In this document: in pieces, positions 34,651 to 46,189 of the stretch
Position numbering within the stretch: the stretch's first letter is position 1
Layout: the number at the start of each line of letters is the position of its first letter
The notes under the pieces: generated by a model
Told to the model about the DNA's origin: nothing
Database searches by the model: none
The model's input: the letters and a program-made list of their open reading frames with translations, nothing else
Made by a program: the position numbers and the translations under genes
Assembly: GCF_031143425.1 (NCBI RefSeq)
Contig: NC_090448.1
Location: forward strand, 336,219,177 to 336,283,176
Direction of reading: 5' to 3'
Length of the DNA: 64,000 nt
Source of the DNA: Pleurodeles waltl
Lineage: Eukaryota; Chordata; Amphibia; Caudata; Salamandridae

Positions 34651-35982
34651 GGGTGTTGTGTGATGTGTTAGTGAGGGTGTGTTGGGTAATGTGGTGGGGT
34701 GTGTGATGTGGAATTTGTGAGGGGCGTATGGGTGTGGGTGGTGTGCGTGTCTAGTTGTCTCTGTGCTCTTCTCAGTCTCATGGTGGCTATAGTAGTTGGT
34801 AAAGGTTTGTGGGTAATGTGGGTGTGTGTTTTATATTGGTGTGGATGTGGTGTGTGTATGGGTGTCAGATGTGTGTTTGAATTGGCCAATGTAGTGTTGT
34901 TTTGTATGCGAGTGTCCATTGTGAGTGCAGCAGTATGTAATGCCAATGGTTTACCACCATTGAATGTCCGCCGTGGTGATTCGTGGGTCATAATGTGATG
35001 GGTGTTGTTCTGTTGGTGTAACGGTGTGGGTTTTGGGACCGCCAGTTTATCACTGACCTTTGGGCTGGCGGATTTGTGTATGTGGCTGTATTCTGTCGGG
35101 TGTGTGTCATAATATGGTGAACGGATACTTGCCAGCAAGTTGGCGGCTGTCAGCACAGCGGTAAGCTGCATTTACCACCAATGTCATCATGAAGGCCTAT
35201 ATCTTGTGCCCATTTCAGAAATACATAAAAGTATCCTTGAAACTAATTTTTTACTCTGGTCTTTTTCACTATAAGAATTGGTCTATATTTGGTACTCAAT
35301 GAAAAAACACTGTACGATGCCGCTCAGTTGTTTGCTCTGGGTACCTTGGGTTCTTGGAGAACCAACAAACCCTATTTATATCCCCACAACCAGAAGGGTC
35401 TAGCAGATGAAATAGTAAATTGCTTTGGTCAATGTGCCAACCTGACAAAAAGTTACAGATGAAAATGTCACAAATGCCTGTTTTTTTGTTGTTGTTTTTT
35501 TTTACTATTTATTCTCAATATTTCTTTTTTTCAACAGTTATTTTCCTTGGGAAAACTTTTGAGGGATCTACACATAGGACCACATGCTGAATGTGGAATT
35601 TTGACTAATTTACAGAAATCTATAGTTTTTCTGGATCACCCATGGGCTTCACACCCGGATTTCCACCACAAACTGGAAGTGGGTTGAGAGCACATAAAAC
35701 TAGAGAAAATAGGTTACCTCTTAGAAAAATGCTAAAACTGTGGTACAAAATTTGTTTTTTTGATTCAGCTGTACACATTCCTGAAAGCTGGGAAGACGGT
35801 GACTTCAGTACAGCAAATCGTTTGGGGGTGCTATTTTGAGGGAGAAAAAACAGACACGTTCATCCAAAGCATTTTCTTCCTACTTTTCATAAAAAATTCA
35901 AACTGTTGCTATATTTTGCCTATTTTCTAAGTCCCATCCAGAGAAATCCACAAACCCTGGGCACCTTTAGAATCCCCAGGTT

Positions 35983-35985
<3 letters not shown>

Positions 35986-36018
<33 letters not shown>
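35986..36018 (+). repeat. 33-base G homopolymer
   Basis: Uninterrupted G run in the body of copy C. The aligned place in copies A, B and D carries a short T- or A-rich stretch (..GTTGGAAAAAAAGGAC.. near 22211). It has G-quadruplex potential and is prone to length errors in assemblies. Confidence 0.9.
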
Positions 36019-36020
<2 letters not shown>

Positions 36021-36156
36021 ACAAATGCGGCATGGAGAGTTTATGTGCACAAAATGTTATGGAGGCCTAAGCGCGAAGTACTCCAACTAGCCAAAAAAAA
36101 GGGCCAACTCTTGGGGTTGGGGGGAGGGTGAGAAAGCCTAGCAGCAAAAGGGTTGA

Positions 36157-36905
36157 AGTGTCTCTTAAACATAATCGGCTTCTTCTCAGGAGGAGCTTGT
36201 TTATGGTTTGGAAAGAGTAATCTACGCCTAGCGATCAGGACTGGCTTTTAGATTTACTAGCAGGAATTAGTTTTTTTTTTGCTTTGCCAAATAGCTGTGA
36301 TTTGCAGAATTTCACTTCTGCGATCCACTAAACAGAGGGTGAAAGGCATTGAAGGTAAGCCAAGAAACATGAAATTAAAAAAATGTTTCAGCATTTTGCG
36401 GTGGTTAGAACGTGGGTTAGTTTCCAGCTAGCTGTAAGCGCAGTAAGAGTCCCCATCCCCCAACTTTGCTTTCAATTAGTTCTACATCCTATTGTTTTGC
36501 TTTTAGTTTGACTTTCCTGTACCAGATCTGTGTGTATAAATTATAAATATTTTTTTATAGACAGAAATTGATTAATTGGATGAGTGGCTCAGCAAGGTCC
36601 ATCGTGTAATAAAATGTATTTATTTCCCCCCAATGCAGTTAGTACGCGTTAGGCATGGCAAGTAGCAGTACCCAGAAAACACCAAACATTGGGAGTGATC
36701 TTATACCATGCCCTGTGCCAAGGCCCATACCCACAGTATCCTCTAAGCATGTCCTGTAGCTGTGCCTAATGACAATGAGCACAGGACGTCTCTACCAGAG
36801 ATCATTCAATAAAAATTCCATTTTAATAATAAAGACTGTTTAGTTCAGCTAAAACTCCTTTAGAAATGGAAGAAACACCATCCGTCAAGCTGCCGTCTTT
36901 AATCT
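36157..36905. other. No gene seen
   Basis: AT-rich spacer between composite copies C and D. No coding frame or recognised repeat was found. Confidence 0.45.
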
Positions 36906-39900
36906 GTTGGTTGCCACGGACGAGCTGGTCTCGCCCTCGGCCACGTTTGTTGTGTGCCGAGGACGAGACCAGCTCGTCCTGAACCCGTCCTCCCCTGGGC
37001 AGGCATGGAAGGGGAAATCGCGTGCTGACCTCATCAGAGGTCGCATAGCAATCATGCTGCAGAAAAGCCCACTAGACACCAGGGAGTTTGTTTTTTTAGG
37101 CATAAACAATGAAGAGGAGCCACCCATTAGGCCAAAACCATTAGACACCAGGGATTTTTTTAATGTCAATTTCAGGCAAGGGTCATTCCCCTGAGGGGAG
37201 GCATTTTTTTTTAAGGCTTTTTCTGACCCCACTCCCCCCAGCCCACATTTAGGGGCAGACTGGCCTATTTTAACTGGGCCAATCTTCCCCTAAGGGGGGC
37301 AGAAGCCACTACGCACCAGGGATTGTGGGTTGGGGGGGGGGGGGGGGGGGGAGTATGTGAGTGAGTGTGTGTTGTTTGGGGGGGGGGGGGGGGGGGGGGA
37401 CACAGCCCGTTGGGCAAGGGTTGCTCCCCATGAGGGCACATTGTTGTGGGCCATATCTGCCGCCAATCAGCTTATTTTTTGAAAGGCCCATCTGACACCA
37501 GGGAAGAGACAGAATGCCCACTAGACACCAGGGAAGATTAAAAAAATAATAATTAAAATAAAAAGGGAGGGTGGGCCATAACCCCACCCCAAATAAACAG
37601 GGACAAAGTTGTTCTGCCCACCAGTGGGTAGATGGGGCAGGTACCCCCGGTCCACTCCCTGGGGGGGGAGCCTACTAGATGCCAGGGAATAAAAAAAAAA
37701 AAAATTAAAAAAAATAGTGGGGTGGTGGCTACCAACCAGTATGGGCATGGTTATACCCTCACCCCAACTGAAGGGGGGCGGCAAGGTAACAGTCTTTCAG
37801 TTCTCCCCTCCGCACATCCAATGGCAAGCAAGAAGACATTTGATTATTTTGGGTTTTGGTTTTAGATTTGGGCCATGACAGCTTGGCTAACTCTCAAAAT
37901 CGACCCACCAGGAATTCTGAGGGCTGCACTTTTTGGACTTTGGGACGCTGCCATCTAGAAAAAAAAATCTACAAGACCTAGACACATCTAAAAACTAAAC
38001 ATCTGGGTGAGTCCAGGGAGGTGTGCTTCACATGCATCCCCCACCGTTTTCTTACCCACAATGCCCTGCAAACCTCCAACTTTGCTTGAAATCAGGAATT
38101 CCCCCCCCTCATTTTTGCGATGGAACCTTGCGGAATCGGCAGGAATCCACAAAATTCCTACCACCCAGCACTGCCACATCTATAACGATACAAATTCTAC
38201 CCTACTGGTCAGCCTAAAAACTTTTTTATTCCCCCCCCTGCCCCCCCCCCAAACTGCCCTTTTGGACCCACTTTGGTTCCCCCTCAATTTCAACATGTTT
38301 TTGGCTCTTCCCAGTCACAGGCACCTGGCCCACCTACACAAGTGAGATATCATTTTTATTGGGTGACTGAGGGGAACATTGGGTGGTAGGAAATTTGTGC
38401 TGGTGTGGCATAAATGTATTTTTTATTTTATTTTTAGCTAAATTTGAGGTTTGCTGAGGATTCTGGGTAAGAAATCACTGGGTGATCCACTTAAGTCACA
38501 CCTCCCTGGACTCTCTGGGGTGCCTAGTTTTCAGAAATGTCTGGGTTTAGTAGGGTTCCCTAGATAGTTGCTGAATCCAGGACCAAAAACGCAGGTGCCC
38601 CCTCCCTCCCTGCAAAAACAGGTAGTTTTGTAATTAATAATTCTGATATGTCCACGCAGTGTTTTGGGGCTTTTCCTGTCGTGCTAGGCCTACCTACACA
38701 AGTGAGGTACCTTTTTTATCAGGAGACTTGGAGAAATGCTGGGTGGAAGGAAGTTTATGGCCCCTCTCAGATTCCAGAACTTAGCAGCACCGAAACATGA
38801 ATGAAACGTGTTTTTTTGCCAAACTTTGAGGTTTGCAAAGGATTCTAGGTAACAGAACCTGGTGAGAGCTCCATCCTGAATTCCCTTAGGTGTCTAATTT
38901 AAAAAATTTTTTACAGGTTTGGTTAGTTTCCCTAGGTGCCGGCTGAGCTAGAGGCCAAAATCCACAGCTAGGCACTTTCCAAAAAACATGTCAGATTTCA
39001 ATGTAAAAATGAGATGTGTCCATGTTGAGTTTCCTGTCGCGGGCACTAGGCCAACAAACACAAGTGAGGTACCATTTTTATCGGGAGACTTGGGGGGGAC
39101 ACAGAATAGCAGAACAAGTGTTATTGCCCCTTGTCTTTCTCTACATTTTTTCCTACAAATGTAAGACAGGGTGTAAAAAAAGAAGTCTATTTGAGAAATG
39201 CCCTGTAATTTACATGCTAGTTTGGGGACTCCGGAATTCGGCGATGTGCAAATAACCACTGCTTCTCAACACCTTATCCTGTGCCCATTTTGGAAATACA
39301 AAGGTGTCCTGGATACCTATTTTTCACTCTTTGTATTTCACCAAATGAATTGCTGTATACCCGGTATACAATAAAAACCCATTGCAAGTTGCAACTCATT
39401 TATTGGCTCTGGGCACCTAGGGTTCTTGATGAACCTACAAGTCCTATTTATCCCCGCAACCAGAAGAGTCCAGCAGACGTAATGGTATATTGCTTTCCAA
39501 AATCTGCCATAGCTGGAAAAAGTTATAGAAGAAAATGTGGACAGAAATTACTTTTTGTCACCTCAATTTCAATATATTTTTATTTTAGCTATTACTTTCT
39601 GCAGGAAAACCTTGGAGAATCTACACAAATGACCCCTTGCTGAATTCAGAATTTGGTCTACTTTTCAGAAATGTTTAGCTGTCCGGGATCCAGCATTGGT
39701 TTCACACCCATTTCTGTCATTAACTGTAAGAAGGCTGACAGCACACAAACAATATTTCAAATGGGGCATGTCCCAGTAAAAATGACAAAATGGTATTGAA
39801 AAATGTGGTTTTCTGATTGAAGTCTGCTGGTTCCTGAAAGCTGGGATAATGGTGTTTTTAGCAACGCAAACCGTTTGTTGATGCCATTTTTAAGGCGGGG

Positions 39901-40174
39901 GGGAAGTGGGAGACATGCTTCTGCATCCCTTTTCCCCATTTGTTTTTATAAACGAAATTTTAGCTGTATTTTGGCTAATTTCTTGGTCTCCTCCAGGGGA
40001 GCACACAAACTCTGGGTACCTTTGGAATCCATAAGATGTTGGAGAAAAAGGGACACAAATTTGGCATGGATAGCTGATGTGGACAAAACGTTATGAGGGC
40101 CTAAACGCGAACTGCCCCATATAGCCAAAAAAAAGGCTCAGCACAGGAGGGGAAAAGGCCTGGCAGCGAAGGGG
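36906..40174 (-). mobile_element. TTAA-type composite repeat, copy D
   Basis: Same module order as copy C: a hairpin (36918-36979, perfect 16 bp outer arms GGACGAGCTGGTCTCG and mirror), GC-rich repeats with CCACTAGACACCAGGGA (37077, 37500), monomers head-to-head around about 38273, and body (about 39020-40170). It ends GGCCTGGCAGCGAAGGGG at 40174, followed by TGAA in place of TTAA. The hairpin-side terminus is not recognisable, so the left boundary is approximate. G homopolymers interrupt it at 37335-37352 and 37378-37399. Confidence 0.75.
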
Positions 40175-40178
40175 TGAA

Positions 40179-41220
40179 GAAAACTAAAAAAAACATTTAA
40201 AAAATAAAGCACACCAAACAAACACGAACCTCAGCCACAATTAAAACTGTGCCTTATTCTGAAAGTGAATACAAGATTTGTGAGACTCTTAAATCGAAAG
40301 GTCAAAGGATTCAGATACTGAAATATCAAGTTTCGCAGCACAGGCAAACGTGAAAACCCTAGGTTATGGTAGGGAATGATCCAGAACTGCAACAACGGGC
40401 TCACAACAAAAAGGAGACCTAACGCATTTAAACAAAACAAAACCCATGGGATAAGTCAACAAATGCTTTTAAGCAAAACAAAACCCGTGAGGTAAGTGTG
40501 CTTCCAGAATATACTCGGCCCACAAGACAAAAACACATCAAATCTTTGTAGCCAAAGAAAACATACACATCACGATGTTTAATGCTGTCATTTCCCCATC
40601 CAAAACTACTGATACTGTGAGGATTGCGATGCAGAACTACCAAGAAATTCCAAGTAATCCTTATGGCAGGGGGCTAGGGGGAATTACTAGGGATATTTCT
40701 GTTACCACGATGATTTCGCCAACTAATTCAACATTAATATTTCAATAAGTTATGCCTAGTGAATATGTTTCAGGAAAACCCTGTGTTATTACTAGGTGCA
40801 ATAATGCAAACAGCATCGAGCAAAAGCTTGGGGCATCCCTGCAGTGAAAGGAAAGGGGGCACTCACCACGCTCCAAGCTCATGCCACACCTCCCATCTTC
40901 ATGAGGTCTCCAAGAGCCTAGCTATTACATATTACATGTTGCACAGTCCCATAGACAGTGCTTAAATTGAGCGGGTGGAGGCCACTAGCACTCATTTTTT
41001 CTTCATCAGACTGAGACACGGCAAGAGAGAACAATTCTAAAGGTAAAAAGGAGAAAGGATAGAAAAATAGTGACAAAGGGAGAAAGCAGGAATGAAACAA
41101 ACCTGCTAGAACAGATAAAATGACAGGCGATGGATAAAAGAGGCAGCTTAATCTACTTTGACCACACTTAACACAAAGCCCTGTTTCCAAAGTAGACCTG
41201 CAAAACGTTGTCTGCTTATA
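40179..41220. other. No gene seen
   Basis: Sequence between composite copy D and the LINE that starts near 41225. It contains a short local duplication (AACAAAACCCATG / AAACAAAACCCGTG near 40435 and 40475). No coding frame was supported. Confidence 0.45.
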
Positions 41221-41224
41221 ACAT

Positions 41225-44200
41225 CTAGCGCAAAGGCAATTGGATTACAATTTTTTCATGGAACATAGCTAGATTGGAATCAAAGCTCGAGGATGGTTAC
41301 TGGGTGGCATCTAAGTTCCAGAGAGATCTGTTGTGTACGAAGACACATGAGCAGTGGACAGTACTACAGCTGTACTGACACCTCGTGAGTATATGGCCTT
41401 TGCTAGTGAGGCAACTAGATCCAGCAGAGGGAGTGCAGCTGGGAGGTTCTCGACTTGGATCTCAACAAAACTGGATTACGCAGCAACACAAATCCCATCA
41501 CCTATGACTCCATTATGCATGCTGCATGTAAGACTGTCTAAGGTTCAAATGAAAACGCACACTAATAGATGTTATAAATGTTTATTTGAAACCAAATCAG
41601 TACGGTGAACATGTCGCCCAATTAGCAGTTTTAAAAGTAGCAGTTTGTGGGCTAAAGGCCAAGGTGAGCCCTAGTGCAAAGTACATTATGATAGTCTGTG
41701 GAGACTAACATCCATCCGCCCAAAGGCCTATCGCACCAAAAGGAAGAGGAGGTGAGCTGGGGCATCCGGAGGTCAGATATTGGAAGCTCTATTCCATTCA
41801 GCAGAAAAAGAAAAGGAAGATTAATTGAAACCCAACTATTCGATCTGCAACCAAGCTTCTCACATGACCGAACCATCTCAGATAGCCCTGCCGCCCCTAT
41901 CTTTCGAAGCAGTGAGCAAACTAGTTTGATTGATTTCATCCTGTTCCCAAATGACCTATGGAAATTGGTGATTGACATTGAGGTAGTTCAATGGCCTGAG
42001 AGTGACCATGACCCTCCATTTTTTTTTAGATATAGAATTGTGGCTGGACCTGAAAAAGTCATGTGCGTCACTGCTAGCATTGTCCTAGATAATAGTAGGA
42101 GAGCAGTAAAATGGAGCACGGAAGCCTACTTAGAAGATAAGAGTACATTGATGGCATCAATGGAAGGATTCTTGCTCAATATCTATGCTGCCAAGGACAA
42201 TGACCATAATGTCATATTATAAAATTAAAATGCTGTATCAAGTGAGGTCACACGCTTTTGGTCTGCCCCGTGGGCAGTCAAGCATAACAGTGAGAAAAAC
42301 AATACTGGTTGGTTTGGCAAGGACTGCAGCATTTCCAAGCTAGAAGTTATAAAGGCATACCAGGACTGGCACTTCTCATCAGCAAAGGAGCTAGCATTCA
42401 AGACTGCAAAGAAGAAATATGAAGCCCTATTGAGGGATACGAAACTGTGTTAACAAGGAGTCTGTAGTGATAATATCAGCAGAAAAAAAATTGATCTTTT
42501 TGATGGAAAATTGCATGAGTATTCAGAGATGGACCCAACAGCCAAGACCGCTACACCTCTGCACAGACCTGGGTGTGTCACTAAGACGGTGTGCCACAAC
42601 AGCGACTGCACGCTGTAACCAGAATTGGTCACCAATCTCACACAATTCAATATTTTGTGCCCAGATGTAGCAAGAGCGATCTTCGAGCAGAAGGTCAATA
42701 AAGCACCAGACCCTAATCACTTTCCAACAGACATGTTCCACTCGGTTTCTAAAGTCTGGTCAATAGTTCCAACCAAGATTTTCAATGCAGCCCTGGGGAA
42801 AAGTTATATACCCACCTCATGGCAATCTGCCATAACAGTACCCTTCCACAAAAAAGTTAGTAACTACAATGCAACTATAGGACTACATCATTACTGGATG
42901 GTACTGGGAAAATCTTTGGCTGTATTCTTTTAAATAGGATACAGGCTCGGACAGACCAAAACAGGGCTCTAATCGAAGTACAGGCTGGATTCCGTAGGGG
43001 TATCAGCACCATTAATCAAGCAGTAAAATTATGTATAGAGTGTGTGAGTGTGTGTGTGTGTCAAGTACATAAAAAAAAAATAATAATAATAAAGTGTTCA
43101 GGTCTCCTTATATTTATCATTTATGGCTCTCAAGTCAGCGATTGGTCAATAGATCTTTCCTATTAGAATTGGTAGACAAACTGTGGGGGAGGGGGTTTGC
43201 GGGGTAACAGAAAAAAAAAAAAAAAAACTTCTTCTCCCAGGCGTACATATCCTGCATGAATAAACTGGTGCCTGCGTCCGCTATGGAGTCACATTCAAAT
43301 GTAGTTCCTACTTTAAAATCTGGTCAGGTGCACAACAAGGCTGCGTACTCACCCTGCTACTGTTCTCCCTCTTTTTGAATGACTGAAGAATTCCTCTTTA
43401 GTGGGAACCCGGACGTTCCCAAACTAAGCAACAAAAATATAGTCATGCTTTGTGCCAATGACCAAGCAATATTGTCATGTACCTAAAATGAAATGTACTT
43501 CGCTCAACAACTTCGAGAGCTTTTGCCGCTACAAAGATTTACACATTAACAAAGGAGACAAAAATAATGCCAATGTCAACAGTCTCACCTTTAAGGAAAT
43601 CTGCAAGGATAGCTGGACAGGCACTTGAAATTGTTAGGAACTACGATTACCTGGGAATTCTCTTTTTCAGCAAACCAACGTGTTGAGACCACGTTGAAAA
43701 CCCAGTAAACACTTTGCAGCACTTAATAAATTCCATCATGTGGGTTGAGTATAAATTCACCTGCAACGCCCGAGCGTCATCTTTCAAGTATAGAGGCAAA
43801 AAGCAATGGCTGCAGCAGTATATGCTGCCAGGCTATGGGGATATAGTGACTGCAAGCAACTCTAAAGCATAGAATTTTCATTTTAAGGTCTCTCATGAAT
43901 TCAGGCCAGGGCATGCTGTGTCTCCCTCTATTATTGGTGCTGGGACTGTTGCCCATTTCTGACACTGCCCTGGTGCTGCATTGGCTATACCTAAATTTAA
44001 ATCGCCATAGGGTGTCATATCAAAAAGCAGTTCTTGAAGTATCATCCCCAGGCGAATTCTAGCATAACACCTGATTAATCCATGTAAAAAATTGCTTGAA
44101 CAAACTTGGCTTAGTCTTCTCTGGTCTAACCCAGCCAATGGGGTTTGCGATACAACTGGTATGGTCAAAGATGCCTTTGTGAGCTCGAAATTCAAGCCTT

Positions 44201-45035
44201 GCATTGGACTTGCATACTCCTCAAAATTGACTGTTAACTATTTCCCTTTAAAACAATCACTGGGCATGGAAATAGATCTACATGAAATTGCTCCCAATGC
44301 ATATCGCACTTTATATTTAAAATTCTGCTTAGGCACTTCTATCTACCAGACTTTACCCAGCTAAATTTGCTGCTAATCAACCTATGTCTGAACTCTGACT
44401 GCAAATTTGGAGGTTGGGGAATTTAATACGTTCCCTGCTGTTTTGCACACAAAAAACAAGCACTTACGCTTTAAATGGTCCGCACCATGGTTTAAGCAGT
44501 TTTCTAGCACAACTTCTTCCAAAGCAATTGCACTTTGCCTTACAACGGACACTCCGGCGATATATATACCCATGTCAATCTATATTTGGATAGCCTGGAT
44601 CGCAAAGAGAAGGCAACAAAAAGCCCTCCCCTCGTGCCTTTGAGTAACTATGTAATCTCTTCATGTATATCAAGTAGCGTTTTTACTCTTTATTTGGCAT
44701 TATGGATTACTACTAATACTAGTTTGGGATGTATGTCTTACTAGCTACAAGAGTGTTCAGTATGGCAATGCTAGCTTACTCTATATTTTTAGTGTAGCAC
44801 GTTCCCGAACAAAACGAAAATAGATTTTTAGACCAAATCTTCTCTGATTAGGCTTCTTAACCCGAAACTAGCTAGAAGAATGTAGTGACTTAAGTATTGG
44901 AAATGCTGATGTTTGTTTTAAATGTTTGTGTATTTATAAATTGCACTATTATAATTGCTAAAACTGTTATGGTATTTATGCTAAAAAAAAAAAAAAAAAA
45001 TACTGGTAAATAAAAAATAAAAAATAAAAGAAGAA
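41225..45035 (+). mobile_element. APE-type LINE with poly(A) tail, decayed
   Basis: Plus-strand non-LTR retrotransposon, nearly full length for ORF2. The endonuclease starts near 41240, the reverse transcriptase spans about 42660-43700, and the C-terminal domain runs to about 44870. A 3' UTR of about 100 bp and an A-rich tail end at about 45030 (pure A run 44982-45000). Many stops and frameshifts accumulate, so it is an old copy. The clade was not assigned. Confidence 0.8.
41230..43970 (+). pseudogene. LINE ORF2 (endonuclease and reverse transcriptase), broken
   Basis: Successive plus-strand frames show TIFSWNIARLESKLEDGYW (endonuclease N-terminus, near 41250), INVYLKPNQYGEHVAQLAVL (near 41560), YIMIVCGDTNIHPKAYRT-like text near 41690 (equivalent to GGDFN), and WPESDHDP (41990, the SDH motif). 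The reverse transcriptase follows: FEQKVNKAPDPNHFPTDMF near 42690, IPTSWQSAITVPFHKK near 42810, AGFRRGISTINQAV near 42985, and GAQQGCVLT near 43330. The motif set identifies target-primed reverse transcription machinery. At least six frame breaks make it non-coding now. Confidence 0.76.
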
Positions 45036-46189
45036 GAGGTATGTGTTTGAATCAAGAATAAGGAGCCTTTGTAATAGGCACCCTGACATTCGACAACACC
45101 AGCTGAGGGTTTCTGAACAAAACACTAGGCCTCAGCACTTATTTGTTTGAAAATTAAGCACTTCCCAATTTTGGCACTAGAGTGCTTCACGTGAGACGTA
45201 CTTTCAAGGCTCAGACTTCATATATCTGAGCTATTTGTTAGGCTACATAGATTTAAGAGTCTGCGGCCTTAGACGGTAGATCTATCCCCTTCAGATGCAC
45301 TGCAACTGTTGCATGGCTGCATAAGCAACACATAGATCAAATACAGAGTGGTCTAATCATTCAAAAACAATGTGTAGGAAGAGGATAATCCTTCATTCTC
45401 CCCAACTCCAATCTTTAAGGGGGGAATCCCCAATCAGAGATCCAGCAGGGAGATGTTAGGCTGAAAAGGGAATTCTGTCCCCTTTCATTCAGTACCCTGC
45501 CTCACTGTCTACACTCCCCATCCGAATGGTCAGTATGATAGCAGTGAGCTCCTAATGGTGCCAACTGCTTACATTTTCTTTTTAGGGTCGAGCGCACAAG
45601 CATGTTGTAATCTCTCTGGGGGCTTTTAACCACGCCCACCCTTGCTTCTTGTTGTGCTTGTTTTAAATGCTTTATTTTTATTGGTGCATTATGTGAAATG
45701 TCTCTCCTTTGTGCACTGAGTTCCCTCCCCAGGCGTTTTAACTAAGTGAACATTTCTGTTGGCCATCACACTATGTCACACTTCCTCCTGTTACAGCATG
45801 TGATGGCCCGCCTCCGGTTTCGGTTTGCCTATCATCCCAGCTGCAATCCTTTCAAGACATTCACGCAGGGCTCCAATAACTTTCACATCCAAGGCAGCGG
45901 CGCAACTTTGCATCGGCTTGTTCCTTTTCTGTGTCTCCTTCATGCTTATTGCATGGCGCTTTGAATCAGCTCGCTTATGTGAAACTGTTTTACTTTTCAT
46001 TTTCAATTGATTTTGCAAGAAAAGTCCAACTATTAGTTTACAATCCTAATAGCTCTAACTCGAGCAAATGTGAGACCCATTGCATTGCAAATGATTGTTT
46101 TATATTGAAGTCAGAGTGCTGTGTGTGCTAATTATCACAGAGTCCAAAAATATAAATAAATAAAAATTAGAGCGTAAATACTTTTTCAA
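45036..46189. other. No gene seen; possible short retroelement
   Basis: No exon recognised. A block beginning GGTCGAGCGCACAAGCATG at 45587 with CCACGCCCACC downstream looks like a dispersed repeat of SINE type, but I cannot assign it. Confidence 0.35.

Larger units (their letters stand above)
27572..35197 (+). mobile_element. PIF/Harbinger transposon, 7.6 kb, three genes
   Basis: Flanked by the 3 bp duplication TAT (27569-27571 and 35198-35200) and bounded by inverted ends (GACCCTCATTACGACCCTGG at left; GGCCTTCATGATGACATTGG as reverse complement at right). The subterminal ~110 bp are also inverted and rich in GGCGGT motifs. It carries a DDE transposase gene on the plus strand and two Myb/SANT-like genes on the minus strand, all with damage. 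The surrounding composite body is interrupted exactly here, and the uninterrupted version is at 39242-39300. A CA microsatellite lies at 28030-28052. Confidence 0.92.
25261..36152 (-). mobile_element. TTAA-type composite repeat, copy C (most complete), interrupted by Harbinger
   Basis: Flanked by TTAA (25257-25260) and TTGA (36153-36156, a one-base decay of TTAA). The hairpin end starts CCCCTTTGCGTGAGGC. The body end, reverse complemented, starts CCCTTTTGCTGCTAGGC. Order: hairpins (25279-25717), GC-rich direct repeats with the CCACTAGACTCCAGGGA module (25740-26480), head-to-head monomers (26590-27265), and body (27361-27571 plus 35198-36152). A 7626 bp Harbinger element splits the body. Without it and its TAT duplication the copy is about 3.26 kb. 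No encoded transposase was recognised in the element itself. Confidence 0.82.
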
